64,000 bases of DNA from Halovivax limisalsi (lineage in GTDB: Archaea; Halobacteriota; Halobacteria; Halobacteriales; Natrialbaceae), in assembly GCF_023093535.1 (NCBI RefSeq), contig NZ_CP095757.1, forward strand, positions 2,604,001 through 2,668,000, read 5' to 3'. Within the stretch, counting starts at the first letter, position 1. Each line of letters opens with the position of its first letter. Below are positions 45,184 to 52,679 of this stretch, in pieces. A program made the translations under genes and the position numbers. The notes below the pieces were generated by a model. It had not been told where the DNA came from. It worked only from the letters and a program-made list of their open reading frames with translations, and made no database searches.

Positions 45184-45282
45184 CGGTCGGTACCCGTCGA
45201 CCTGCCACTGCGGTCGGGGCCGAACCCGGACGCCCGCACCCCGACGTTTAACATCGTCGTAGCGGGTAGCTTCCGGTGACAC

Positions 45283-45351
45283 ATGCGCGAATACTCGACC
45301 ACGGCCGAGCTGACCGCGGCGGGGTCTGCCACCGGGAGGGGAGACCGATGA
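45283..45351 (+). CDS. 22-codon upstream ORF
   Basis: ATG CGC GAA TAC... reads MREYSTTAELTAAGSATGRG then DR and TGA. The TGA overlaps the next ATG (CGATGAG), and a TTTAACA element lies about 32 nt upstream, so this could be the first cistron of the message with coupled translation. It could equally be a plain 5' leader with an incidental ORF. Confidence 0.35.
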   Translation: MREYSTTAELTAAGSATGRGDR

Positions 45352-45494
45352 GAGACGAATCGGAGGTTCGGGAACAGTACGAGTTCCTCGCAGAACACTT
45401 AGAGAGCGAGGAAATGCGCCACGAGGGCGTCAAAGAGATGTTCACCTACTACAAACGAGCGCTGGGGTGGGTCCTCGAAGAGGAACACATGTGA
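45348..45494 (+). CDS. Small helical protein
   Basis: A 48-residue protein: MRDESEVREQYEFLAEHLES, then EEMRHEGVKEMFTYYKRALG and a WVLEEEHM end. It is fully helical and acidic, a compact haloarchaeal small protein I cannot name. A purine-rich GGGAGGGGAG precedes the ATG. No cysteines, so not a zinc finger. Confidence 0.65.
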   Translation: MRDESEVREQYEFLAEHLESEEMRHEGVKEMFTYYKRALGWVLEEEHM

Positions 45495-45671
45495 CTGCTG
45501 GAACCGGGGCGCATTCGATAGATACCACGAATGACACGTCGTCGACATACATGTCTGATAATCGATTCGTCGGACGACGTATCGTCCGCACTGACCGACC
45601 GGGTCCTCGGTACCTTCCGCATCACCTACAATTCGGGCGACGGAACCGTCACCGCCGTCGGACAATGTCGA

Positions 45672-45681
45672 TACATTTAAG
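45672..45681 (+). promoter_or_regulatory. TATA box of the hairpin RNA
   Basis: TACATTTAAG in an otherwise GC-rich stretch. A start about 25 nt downstream falls at the foot of the first hairpin, with no ORF following. Confidence 0.5.
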
Positions 45682-45702
45682 TAGAACGACGGACTTTGCT
45701 AG

Positions 45703-45800
45703 CGTGACGCTTCGCTTGGAGGGCCGAAGCGTCAGCGGGGACCAATTCAGGGCGGCAAGCGATCTCGCGACCCTTTTCAGGTCGCGAGGTTCGCTTTCCT
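45703..45800 (+). ncRNA. Candidate small RNA with two strong hairpins
   Basis: Hairpin 1 pairs TGACGCTTCG (45705-45714) with CGAAGCGTCA (45725-45734) around loop CTTGGAGGGC. Hairpin 2 pairs CTCGCGACC (45764-45772) with GGTCGCGAG (45780-45788) around CTTTTCA. A TATA box lies about 25 nt before hairpin 1, and a T-rich TTTCCTGTTTCG follows hairpin 2. The exposed GGAGG in loop 1 could pair with C-rich targets. No ORF fits. End positions are estimates. A degraded mobile-element end is the alternative. Confidence 0.5.
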
Positions 45801-45901
45801 GTTTCGACCAAGCTATCGAACAGCGGTGCCTGTAAACCTCCATAAGTATTTTGACAGAAGCGGTTTCATTCACCCGACGATCGGAGGGTCAGATCCGATA
45901 A

Positions 45902-45940
45902 ACTTATTTAATTCAGACAATAAGTGGGGGTAGTACTTAT
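45902..45940 (+). promoter_or_regulatory. padR promoter and operator repeats
   Basis: ACTTATT (45902-45908) and AATAAGT (45919-45925) form a perfect inverted repeat around the TATA-like TTATTTAATT, with a third half-site ACTTAT at 45935-45940, just before the ATG. This is the layout of an autorepressed PadR gene. Confidence 0.6.
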
Positions 45941-45942
45941 CC

Positions 45943-46218
45943 ATGTACGACCTCACCGGATTCCAGCGCGACCTGCTGTACGTCATCGGGGGCAACGACG
46001 AACCGCACGGGCTCGCGATCAAGGAAGAGCTCGAGACCTACTACGAGAGCGAGATCCACCACGGGCGATTGTATCCCAATCTCGACACGCTGGTCGACAA
46101 GGGCCTCGTCGAAAAAGGGCAGCGAGACCGGCGGACGAACTACTACACCGTCACCCGTCGCGGCGTACGCGAACTCGAGGCCAGGCGAGAGTGGGAAGGC
46201 CAGTACGTCGACCTGTAG
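45943..46218 (+). CDS. PadR family transcriptional regulator
   Basis: A 91-residue winged-helix regulator of minimal PadR type. LTGFQRDLLYVIGG opens helix 1, PHGLAIKEELETYY is helix 2-3 and the HHGRLYPNLDTLVDKGLVEK recognition helix, and RRTNYYTVTRRGVRELEA is the wing. It lacks the C-terminal PadR dimerisation coil. It is preceded by inverted repeats spanning its TATA box, suggesting autoregulation. Confidence 0.9.
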   Translation: MYDLTGFQRDLLYVIGGNDEPHGLAIKEELETYYESEIHHGRLYPNLDTLVDKGLVEKGQRDRRTNYYTVTRRGVRELEARREWEGQYVDL

Positions 46219-46230
46219 CGGCCGTTCAAT

Positions 46231-46245
46231 CGAGGAGGTTCCTCG
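46231..46245 (+). terminator. Hairpin after padR
   Basis: CGAGGA-GGT-TCCTCG is a perfect 6-bp stem with a 3-nt loop, 13 nt after the padR stop. No T-tract follows directly, so it is a weak terminator or RNA end-protection structure. Confidence 0.4.
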
Positions 46246-46448
46246 GCGCGTGCAGTCGGGTCGATCGTCGAACGACGGGGAGGGTCGGTTCGTCACAGCC
46301 GGCGAGGTTCGCCTGGAATCGGTTGTCGGGTCGCGGGTCAGGGCTGTCTCACTCCGAATCGCGTCGTCCATCGAAGGCACCGACCGGATCCGCTGGAACG
46401 TGACGCCGACAACGAACGTTTTTTGCACCGGGGCCACCCATCTCGACT

Positions 46449-47816
46449 ATGGATCGTGATACGGTCGAGCCGGTCGTGGACGACGTGCCGGGGTCGCGAG
46501 CGCAGCAGTGGGCGGAATATCACCACCGGTTCGCGGCGCCGAGTACGTACGTCTACGAGTTCGTCTGGGATTCGACAGCCGACGCGACGGGGCCGTTCTG
46601 CACGGACGTCGACGGCAACGTGCTGCTGGATTTCACCAGCCACGTCGCCGCGTCGCCCCTGGGCTATAACAACCCGACATTGCAGTCGAAGCTCGACGCG
46701 ATCGACCTGCCGGATCCGACGAAGATCGCCGGTCAGGACTTCTACGTCAGCAGCGACTGGCCGCCGGAGTCGAGCGAGGTGCCCGGCCCCAGCGAACTGA
46801 TGGATCGGCTCACCCAGCTCACCGATCACTACGACATGGACACCGTCTTCCTCTCGAACTCCGGGGCCGAGGCGGTCGAGAACGCGATCAAGATCTGCTA
46901 CGCTCGCGGCGGCCACCGCGGCGTCACCACCGAGGGCGCCTTCCACGGGCGTACCCTCGGTGCGCTCTCACTCAACCGCTCGAAAGCGGTGCACCGAAAA
47001 GGCTACCCGGAGGTTCCCGGCATCGTCTCGATCCCCTATCCCTCGACCGACGAGGTCTACGAGTCACGCTGGCGAACCGACGGTCCGGGCGGCAACGTCC
47101 TCGCGGACAAACTCCACCCCGAGCGCGGCGTCATCGACGCCGACGAACTCGCCTACGTCATCCTCGAACCGATCCAGGGCGAAGGGGGCTATCGGCCCGC
47201 CCACCCCGAGTTTGCGCGCGACATCGAGGCCATCCGCGACCGGTACGACGTCGCCGTCATCGCCGACGAGATCCAGTCGGGATTGGGACGGACGGGCGAG
47301 TTCTGGGGCGTCGACCACCTCGATCTCACGCCGGACGTCATCACGAGCGCGAAGGGCCTGCGCGTCGGCGCGACGATCTCCCGCTCCGACGTCTTCCCCG
47401 AAGAGACGGGTCGCATCTCCTCGACGTGGGGCGCCGGCGACCTCGTCTCGAGTCTCCAGGGTGCACTCACGATCGACGTCATCCACGAGGAGAATCTCCT
47501 TCAGAACGTCCGCGAGCGCGGGCGCCAGCTCACGGAGACCATCGTCGACGCCGACCTGCCGGGCGTCGTCAACGTTCGCGGTCCCGGGTTGATGGTCGGT
47601 GTGGAGTTCGACGAAAAAGGTCGACGCGAGGCCGTCGTCGAGGCCGCGATGGAGCGCGGACTGCTCACCCTCGGCTGTGGCTACAAGACGCTCCGGTTGC
47701 TCCCGCCGCTTGACGTCACCGAGCGCGAGATCGAGCTCGGCGCCGACCTGCTCGCGTCGGCCGTCGAGTCAGTCGCCGAGACGAAGCCGGTCGCGTCCGC
47801 GGACGGCGGGACCTGA
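46449..47816 (+). CDS. Class III pyridoxal-phosphate aminotransferase
   Basis: A 455-residue aminotransferase of the ornithine/GABA/acetylornithine group. LSNSGAEAVENAIK binds PLP phosphate, GAFHGRTLGALSL and VILEPIQGEGGYRPA follow, with VIADEIQSGLGRTGEFWG carrying the PLP aspartate and ITSAKGLRVG the Schiff-base lysine near residue 300. The acyl donor cannot be deduced. It is the longest gene after padR, separated by 230 bp with its own weak TATA. Not in an operon. Confidence 0.88.
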   Translation: MDRDTVEPVVDDVPGSRAQQWAEYHHRFAAPSTYVYEFVWDSTADATGPFCTDVDGNVLLDFTSHVAASPLGYNNPTLQSKLDAIDLPDPTKIAGQDFYVSSDWPPESSEVPGPSELMDRLTQLTDHYDMDTVFLSNSGAEAVENAIKICYARGGHRGVTTEGAFHGRTLGALSLNRSKAVHRKGYPEVPGIVSIPYPSTDEVYESRWRTDGPGGNVLADKLHPERGVIDADELAYVILEPIQGEGGYRPAHPEFARDIEAIRDRYDVAVIADEIQSGLGRTGEFWGVDHLDLTPDVITSAKGLRVGATISRSDVFPEETGRISSTWGAGDLVSSLQGALTIDVIHEENLLQNVRERGRQLTETIVDADLPGVVNVRGPGLMVGVEFDEKGRREAVVEAAMERGLLTLGCGYKTLRLLPPLDVTEREIELGADLLASAVESVAETKPVASADGGT

Positions 47817-47901
47817 ACCCGTCCGACGGGAGCCGTTCCGATCGACCGTCCGTCCGGCGCGGCGACGGCCACACTGGATCGTCGGGTTCTGCGCGCTCGA
47901 A

Positions 47902-48225
47902 TCAGAACTGATAGCGCCGCTCGTCGTCGAGCTGGGGATACTGGTCCGCGCCCGACATCTCGTCGTAGGTCATCCCGGAGAGGTACTCGTCGTAGGTGAC
48001 GTCGAAGCCCGATCGGAGGTGGAAGTCGAGCCGACCGGTCTCGACCGTCGTCTGAAAGAGCATGTGCACCGCGCGCCGGAGGAGTTCGTCCGTCTCCTCG
48101 AGGTCGAGCGCCGCCTCGAGCATGGCGAGTTCGGTTCGCGTCTCCCGGTCGAGCGAGACCGCACACTCCCCGCCGAGGTCACCGTAGTTCGATTCGACGG
48201 CGTCCGTCAGATCGTCGAGGCCCAT
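47902..48225 (-). CDS. Conserved haloarchaeal protein of unknown function
   Basis: A 107-residue acidic protein. MGLDDLTDAVESNYGDLGGE and ECAVSLDRETRTELAMLEAA, then a LRRAVHMLFQTTVETGRLDF helix and a Tyr/Asp-rich tail (YDEYLSGMTYDEM). The pattern suggests a helical DNA- or protein-binding dimer, but I recognise no named family. CATTAGT about 25 nt upstream fits a leaderless start. It converges on the aminotransferase gene and diverges from mutY. Confidence 0.65.
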   Translation of the reverse strand: MGLDDLTDAVESNYGDLGGECAVSLDRETRTELAMLEAALDLEETDELLRRAVHMLFQTTVETGRLDFHLRSGFDVTYDEYLSGMTYDEMSGADQYPQLDDERRYQF

Positions 48226-48339
48226 ACCCGGAGCACGAGGCGAGGACTAATGGGTTTCGCGATTCGGACCACAGGGCTGCGTGAAACGCTCGCCGCGGAC
48301 CATCACGCCTAAACGGGCGTCGGCCCAACGGACCGCCGG

Positions 48340-49263
48340 ATGAGCGACGCCGCCGCGGCCGATGCCCTGCCGGAAGAGACCGACGCCGTTCGGACGGCGC
48401 TGATCGAGTGGTACGAGCGCGATCACCGAGCGTTTCCCTGGCGCGAGACGGACGATCCGTACGCCATCCTCGTCTGCGAGGTGATGAGCCAGCAGACGCA
48501 ACTGGATCGCGTCGTCGACGCATGGGAGGCCTTCCTCGATCGGTGGCCGACCGTCGACTCGCTGGCCGACGCAGACCGGGCCGACGTCGTCGGCTTCTGG
48601 AGCGACCAGCGACTCGGCTACAACAATCGGGCGCGCTACCTCCACGAGGCCGCCCGGCAGGTCGTCTCGGCGTACGACGGGTCGTTCCCCGACTCGCCCG
48701 CCGAACTCGAGGAGCTGATGGGCGTCGGCCCGTACACCGCGAACGCCGTCGCGAGTTTCGCGTTCGACGCGGGCGACGCGGTCGTCGATACGAACGTCAA
48801 GCGCGTCCTCTACCGCGCATTCGACGTCCCGGACGACGACGAGGCGTTCGAAGCGACGGCCGGACGGCTCATGCCCGACGGCCGGTCGCGGGTGTGGAAC
48901 AACGCCATCATGGAACTCGGCGGGGTCGCCTGCGAGAAGACGCCGCGCTGCGACGAGGCCGACTGTCCGTGGCGCGAGTGGTGTCACGCCTACCGGACCG
49001 GCGACTTCACGGCCCCGGACGTGCCGACGCAACCCGAGTTCGAGGGGAGCCGCCGCCAGATGCGCGGACGGGTCGTGCGCGCGCTCGGCGAGCACGGGCC
49101 GCTGGACATCGACACGCTGGGCCACCGGGTCCGGGTCGATTACGCGCCGGACGGCGACCGCGGGCGGGCGTGGCTCCGCGATCTGCTTTCGGATCTGGCG
49201 GACGACGGACTGGTCGACGTCGACGACGGTGACGACGAGGGTCGGGTTCGCCTGCGACGGTGA
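48340..49263 (+). CDS. mutY: A/G-specific adenine glycosylase MutY
   Basis: A 307-residue base-excision enzyme removing adenine opposite 8-oxoguanine. EVMSQQTQLDRV binds DNA, LMGVGPYTANAVASFAF is the helix-hairpin-helix, and VVDTNVKRV holds the catalytic aspartate. The iron-sulfur cysteines read C-x5-C-x4-C-x5-C (CEKTPRCDEADCPWREWC), slightly different from the usual C-x6-C-x2-C-x5-C. The C-terminal 8-oxoG-recognising NUDIX-like domain is replaced by a short winged-helix-like segment. Confidence 0.88.
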   Translation: MSDAAAADALPEETDAVRTALIEWYERDHRAFPWRETDDPYAILVCEVMSQQTQLDRVVDAWEAFLDRWPTVDSLADADRADVVGFWSDQRLGYNNRARYLHEAARQVVSAYDGSFPDSPAELEELMGVGPYTANAVASFAFDAGDAVVDTNVKRVLYRAFDVPDDDEAFEATAGRLMPDGRSRVWNNAIMELGGVACEKTPRCDEADCPWREWCHAYRTGDFTAPDVPTQPEFEGSRRQMRGRVVRALGEHGPLDIDTLGHRVRVDYAPDGDRGRAWLRDLLSDLADDGLVDVDDGDDEGRVRLRR

Positions 49264-49386
49264 CGACGGTTCCGAACGGAGTCCTCCCGCCGGACGGATC
49301 GTGATGGGTTGCGTGGTCGCGAGGATCCCCCGGCGCAGCGACTCGGCAGAGCCGATCACTGCACCAACTCGAACGTGTCGTTCGAC

Positions 49387-50061
49387 TTAGCTAGTCGGAA
49401 CGGCTCGCAGGAACCGGTGTGTCCCGAGGACCGAACAGCACCAGAGACCGAACAGCCCGAAGAGGACGATCGGCACCTCGAGGCGAACGATCAGCTCGCC
49501 GAACGGGATCGACGTCGCGACGAACGCCGGCCCGTCGTACCAGGCGAGCAGGCCAAGAAACAGCCCGGCCAGGCTGTACAGCAGGGCCGGAATCGTCGCG
49601 GCGCGGAGTCGTTGCGAGTGGCGTCGGATCGATCGATCGGTCGTCCGTAGCCGCGTGAGCACCGACCAGTGGAGGAGGTGGCAGGCGAGGAGGCCGCCGC
49701 CGAGCAGGATGGTCGACACCGCGAGGCCGGGTGCGAACGCGAACGTCTCGACGGCGACGAGCCACCCGAGCCAGACGATCGCGTAGCACGTGGCGACGAC
49801 GAGGCGGTGTGGACTGGGCCGGTCAATCGTCCAGGTCGGGCCCGCCGTCTCGCCGATGAGGCCGGTTCGAATCACCGCGCCGAAGACGAGAACCGTCAGG
49901 CCCGCAAGCACCGTGTACGGTCGTCGCGGTTCGAAGGCGACGAGGGCGAACCAGCACCCGACGAGCAGGGCGTCGACCAGCCCGACGACCATCGCGGCGC
50001 GAACGGCGAGTCCGCGCCGACCGGAAAACTCGCCGACGCGCGAGCCGCGCATGACGCTCAT
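49387..50061 (-). CDS. Integral membrane protein
   Basis: A 224-residue protein with about six membrane helices: VRAAMVVGLVDALLVGCWFA, YTVLAGLTVLVFGAVIR, VVATCYAIVWLGWLVAVETF, GLAVSTILLGGGLLACHLLH, ALLYSLAGLFLGLLAWY and VPIVLFGLFGLWCCSVLG. No catalytic or cofactor motif is visible. Starts at 50061 or 50052 are both possible. Convergent with mutY. Unknown family. Confidence 0.7.
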   Translation of the reverse strand: MSVMRGSRVGEFSGRRGLAVRAAMVVGLVDALLVGCWFALVAFEPRRPYTVLAGLTVLVFGAVIRTGLIGETAGPTWTIDRPSPHRLVVATCYAIVWLGWLVAVETFAFAPGLAVSTILLGGGLLACHLLHWSVLTRLRTTDRSIRRHSQRLRAATIPALLYSLAGLFLGLLAWYDGPAFVATSIPFGELIVRLEVPIVLFGLFGLWCCSVLGTHRFLRAVPTS

Positions 50062-50415
50062 GCGACCACGACCACGCGGAACACGTTCGTTACCCAGTCC
50101 GTACCGGTCCCGATACGGTCGAACGCGTGTTCGTTCGGTCCGCCGGGCAACGCTGGCCGTGTGGACGGCGCCTCGAAGGCGAGTCCGGGTAATCGAGCCG
50201 AACGACGGGTTTCGACCGATCTCCGGGAGGGCTGACGGTCTCACCCGGCGATCCGGCACGTCTCGAAACCGGAACCGAGCGGTTCGTCCCGGCCGCACTT
50301 CGTCGGTGGTACGGGCAGCCTACGGCAGATCCGGACGTCGGTAACGAGCCGTTTCACTCGGACGGAGGTCGAAACGTGGCACAAAACTATGTCTCGGCAC
50401 CGACAACGGCGGGGT
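50062..50415. other. Intergenic region between divergent genes
   Basis: About 350 bp between the membrane protein and the 50.4-kb gene. It must carry both promoters; ACAAAACTATG around 50380-50390 is the only AT-rich patch, fitting the plus-strand gene. A small hairpin CGCCT-CGA-AGGCG is present near 50170. No ORF accepted. Confidence 0.5.
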
Positions 50416-51015
50416 ATGACTGACGAGGGCGGTTCCAGCATGGCGGAGACGATCGTGAAAGAAGCAGTCGGCATGGGGCTCGAGTCGCCGATGCGCGACT
50501 CGATACTGGACGCCGTCGACGAGGCGGAGGGGCGCGGACCGTCGAGCGTGCTCCCGCTCGTGGGCGGGGCGCTGGCGGTCGGGGCCGGCATCGGCTATCT
50601 GCTCGGGACGCAGGAGGTCGCCACCCCGCGGCCGGAGGGCGAGTCAGTCCCGGTCGACCTGCCGGCGAAAGAATCGGTGGCACCGGGCGAGGAAGCGGGC
50701 GAGCGCGAGACGGACGGTGGTGGCGGCCGGCTCGGCAAACTCCTCGCCCTTCTGGCGGTCGCGGCCGGGGTCGCGTACCTCAATCGCCGCCGGAGCGAGT
50801 CCGAGGAGGGCTGGGAACCGGTCGAGGAGATCGATTCGGCCGTCGACGAGGTCGGCGAGGACGTCGAAGCCGCCGTGACCGGAGACGAGGAGGGAGGGGG
50901 CGACGTCTCCGGCGAGGAAGAGACGGACGAAGACGGGGACGCGGGGATGGAGTCCGATGACGGCGAGGAAACCGGCGCCGACGAGACGTCGGCGGACGAG
51001 GAAACGGAGGAGTAA
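50416..51015 (+). CDS. Two-span membrane protein with acidic tail
   Basis: A 199-residue protein. An N-terminal helical segment (MAETIVKEAVGMGLESPMRD) precedes a first membrane helix (LPLVGGALAVGAGIGYLLG), an acidic loop, a second helix (LGKLLALLAVAAGVAYLNRR) and an 80-residue tail of mostly Glu, Asp and Gly. Such tails are common in halophile membrane-anchored proteins. The family is not recognised; MTDEGGSSM at 50416 is the chosen start. Confidence 0.65.
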   Translation: MTDEGGSSMAETIVKEAVGMGLESPMRDSILDAVDEAEGRGPSSVLPLVGGALAVGAGIGYLLGTQEVATPRPEGESVPVDLPAKESVAPGEEAGERETDGGGGRLGKLLALLAVAAGVAYLNRRRSESEEGWEPVEEIDSAVDEVGEDVEAAVTGDEEGGGDVSGEEETDEDGDAGMESDDGEETGADETSADEETEE

Positions 51016-51356
51016 GTCGACGCGACCGCGACGTCGGTGAGTCCGCGGCGGCTCCCGAACCGAGTCTGCGACATACCACGTGTGCTGGTCGGAGATCCCG
51101 CTTGCGCAGTCAGAGTGATCAGCGAACGGTCCGGGGCGGATCCACCCGCCCGGCCCGTAGCGAGGCCACCCACGTACTCGGTAGCGAAGCTACCTGCGCA
51201 GTCCGGGGGACGATTTGCCGAGTTGGCGATTCCGTGCAATACTGTCAGCTGAAGCGCTGAGACGCAGCGGCAGGTCCGGGAAGTGCCAGAGCGGGACCGG
51301 GGTCGGTGTCCGACGGGACGATAGAGCTAAGGAGGAGACGGCGACAGCTTTGCCCG
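51016..51356. other. Intergenic region upstream of the CTAG methylase
   Basis: About 340 bp without an acceptable ORF. A short perfect hairpin GGTAGC-GAA-GCTACC lies at 51180-51194; a diverged copy of the same 16-nt unit (CCGTAGCGAGGCCACC) lies about 25 nt upstream. TGCGCAGTC occurs twice. No clear TATA for the methylase was found; AGAGCTAAGGAGG near 51325-51337 is the only purine-rich AT patch. Confidence 0.45.
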
Positions 51357-52520
51357 ATGGAGACGACCCATCGCGTCGTGACGGGTGATGCGCGAGCGCT
51401 CGAGACGATCGAGGACGGCTCGGTGGAGCTGGTCGTCACGTCGCCTCCCTACCCGATGATCGAGATGTGGGACGAGCTGTTCGCCGAGCTCGATCCGGCG
51501 ATCGGCGACGCGCTCGAGGCGGGCGACGGCCGGGCGGCGTTCGACGCGATGCACGCCCAGCTCGATCGAGTCTGGGCGGAGGTCGATCGCGCCCTGGTCG
51601 AGGGCGGCATCGCCTGTATCAACGTCGGCGATGCGACGCGCACGATCGACGGCACGTTCCGCGTCTACCCGAACCACGCCCGCATCCTGGAGGCGTTCGA
51701 CGCGCGCGGGTACGACCTCCTCCCGGACGTCCTGTGGCGAAAACCGACAAACAGCGCGGCGAAGTTCATGGGCAGCGGCATGCTACCGCCCAACGCATAC
51801 GTCACGCTCGAACACGAGCACATCCTGATCGTCCGCAAGGGCGGCGGTCGACGCTCGTTCGAGCCCGGCGCGGACCGCCGGTACGAGGCGGCGTACTTCT
51901 GGGAGGAGCGAAACCGGTGGTTCTCGGACCTCTGGACGGACGTCCGCGGCGAGTTACAGGAACTGCCCGGCAGTCCCGATCGCGAGCGCTCGGCCGCGTT
52001 TCCGCTCGAGATTCCGTACCGCCTCTGCTGTATGTACAGCGCCTACGGCGACACCGTCCTCGATCCGTTCTTCGGCACCGGAACGACGTCGCTCGCCGCG
52101 CTGTGTGCGGGCCGACACTCCGTCGGCTACGAACTCGATCCGGGGTTCGTCGAGCACTTCGACGACCGCGTCGACCGCGCACCCGCGCTCTCGTCGTCGG
52201 TGACGAAGCGTCGGCTTCGACGCCACCGCTCGTTCGTGGCCGATCGCCGTGCCGACGGCGACTCGCTCGCCTACCAGTCGGTTCACTACGACGTCCCGGT
52301 GCGGACGAAACAGGAACGCCAAATCAGATTCTACGCGGTCGACGACGTGGACGTCGAGGACGACGGGACGGCGGTGACCTATCGTGCGACGCACGAACCG
52401 GTCGGGCCGGTCGATGCGGAGATCGACGCCGACGATTCGATCGACGCCGACGACGCGGGCGGTTCGGCGGGCTCGACCGATCGCACCGATTCCGAGGACG
52501 CGGCCGGTACCGGCGAGTAG
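51357..52520 (+). CDS. zim: CTAG-specific DNA (N4-cytosine) methyltransferase, Zim type
   Basis: A 387-residue amino-methyltransferase. Catalytic TSPPY is at 28-32, directly after the MET THRVVTGDARALETI start that I recall from haloarchaeal Zim enzymes, which methylate CTAG without a partner nuclease. The SAM motif DPFFGTGTTSLAAL is near 236-248, so catalytic motif precedes SAM motif (beta class). The last 45 residues are an Asp/Gly/Thr tail. CTAG is visibly rare in the window, as expected where Zim is kept. No restriction gene is adjacent. Confidence 0.8.
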   Translation: METTHRVVTGDARALETIEDGSVELVVTSPPYPMIEMWDELFAELDPAIGDALEAGDGRAAFDAMHAQLDRVWAEVDRALVEGGIACINVGDATRTIDGTFRVYPNHARILEAFDARGYDLLPDVLWRKPTNSAAKFMGSGMLPPNAYVTLEHEHILIVRKGGGRRSFEPGADRRYEAAYFWEERNRWFSDLWTDVRGELQELPGSPDRERSAAFPLEIPYRLCCMYSAYGDTVLDPFFGTGTTSLAALCAGRHSVGYELDPGFVEHFDDRVDRAPALSSSVTKRRLRRHRSFVADRRADGDSLAYQSVHYDVPVRTKQERQIRFYAVDDVDVEDDGTAVTYRATHEPVGPVDAEIDADDSIDADDAGGSAGSTDRTDSEDAAGTGE

Positions 52521-52679
52521 GACGGCCACGGTGGGATGACGGATCAGACGGCGCGTACCGACGGGTCGAACGACGACTCGTTCGTCGAACCGATCAACCG
52601 CGTCGCTGACCGGTCGGGTCGCGTCAATTCCACGCCGGACCTGCAAACAGTTAAGTATTGAGGTGGGTTATCGAGTAGC

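Larger units (their letters stand above)
45495..45942. other. Gene-poor region with a possible small RNA
   Basis: About 450 bp between the 48-residue gene and padR. It contains an ORF of 49 codons (45531-45680, ending VTAVGQCRYI) whose last 25 codons look coding and may be a gene remnant, then a promoter-hairpin unit listed separately, then the padR operator. Confidence 0.5.

Noticed and set aside
44665-45282. Minus-strand frame of 205 codons
   Set aside because: It is opposite the DUF7528-like reading, which carries the recognisable protein pattern.
49387-50298. Longer start for the membrane protein
   Set aside because: The extra 79 codons upstream are Arg-rich with random composition and no membrane or signal pattern.
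51120-51200. Possible CRISPR-like or repeat array before the CTAG methylase
   Set aside because: Only two diverged copies of a 16-nt unit and a short hairpin; no regular spacing and no cas genes.
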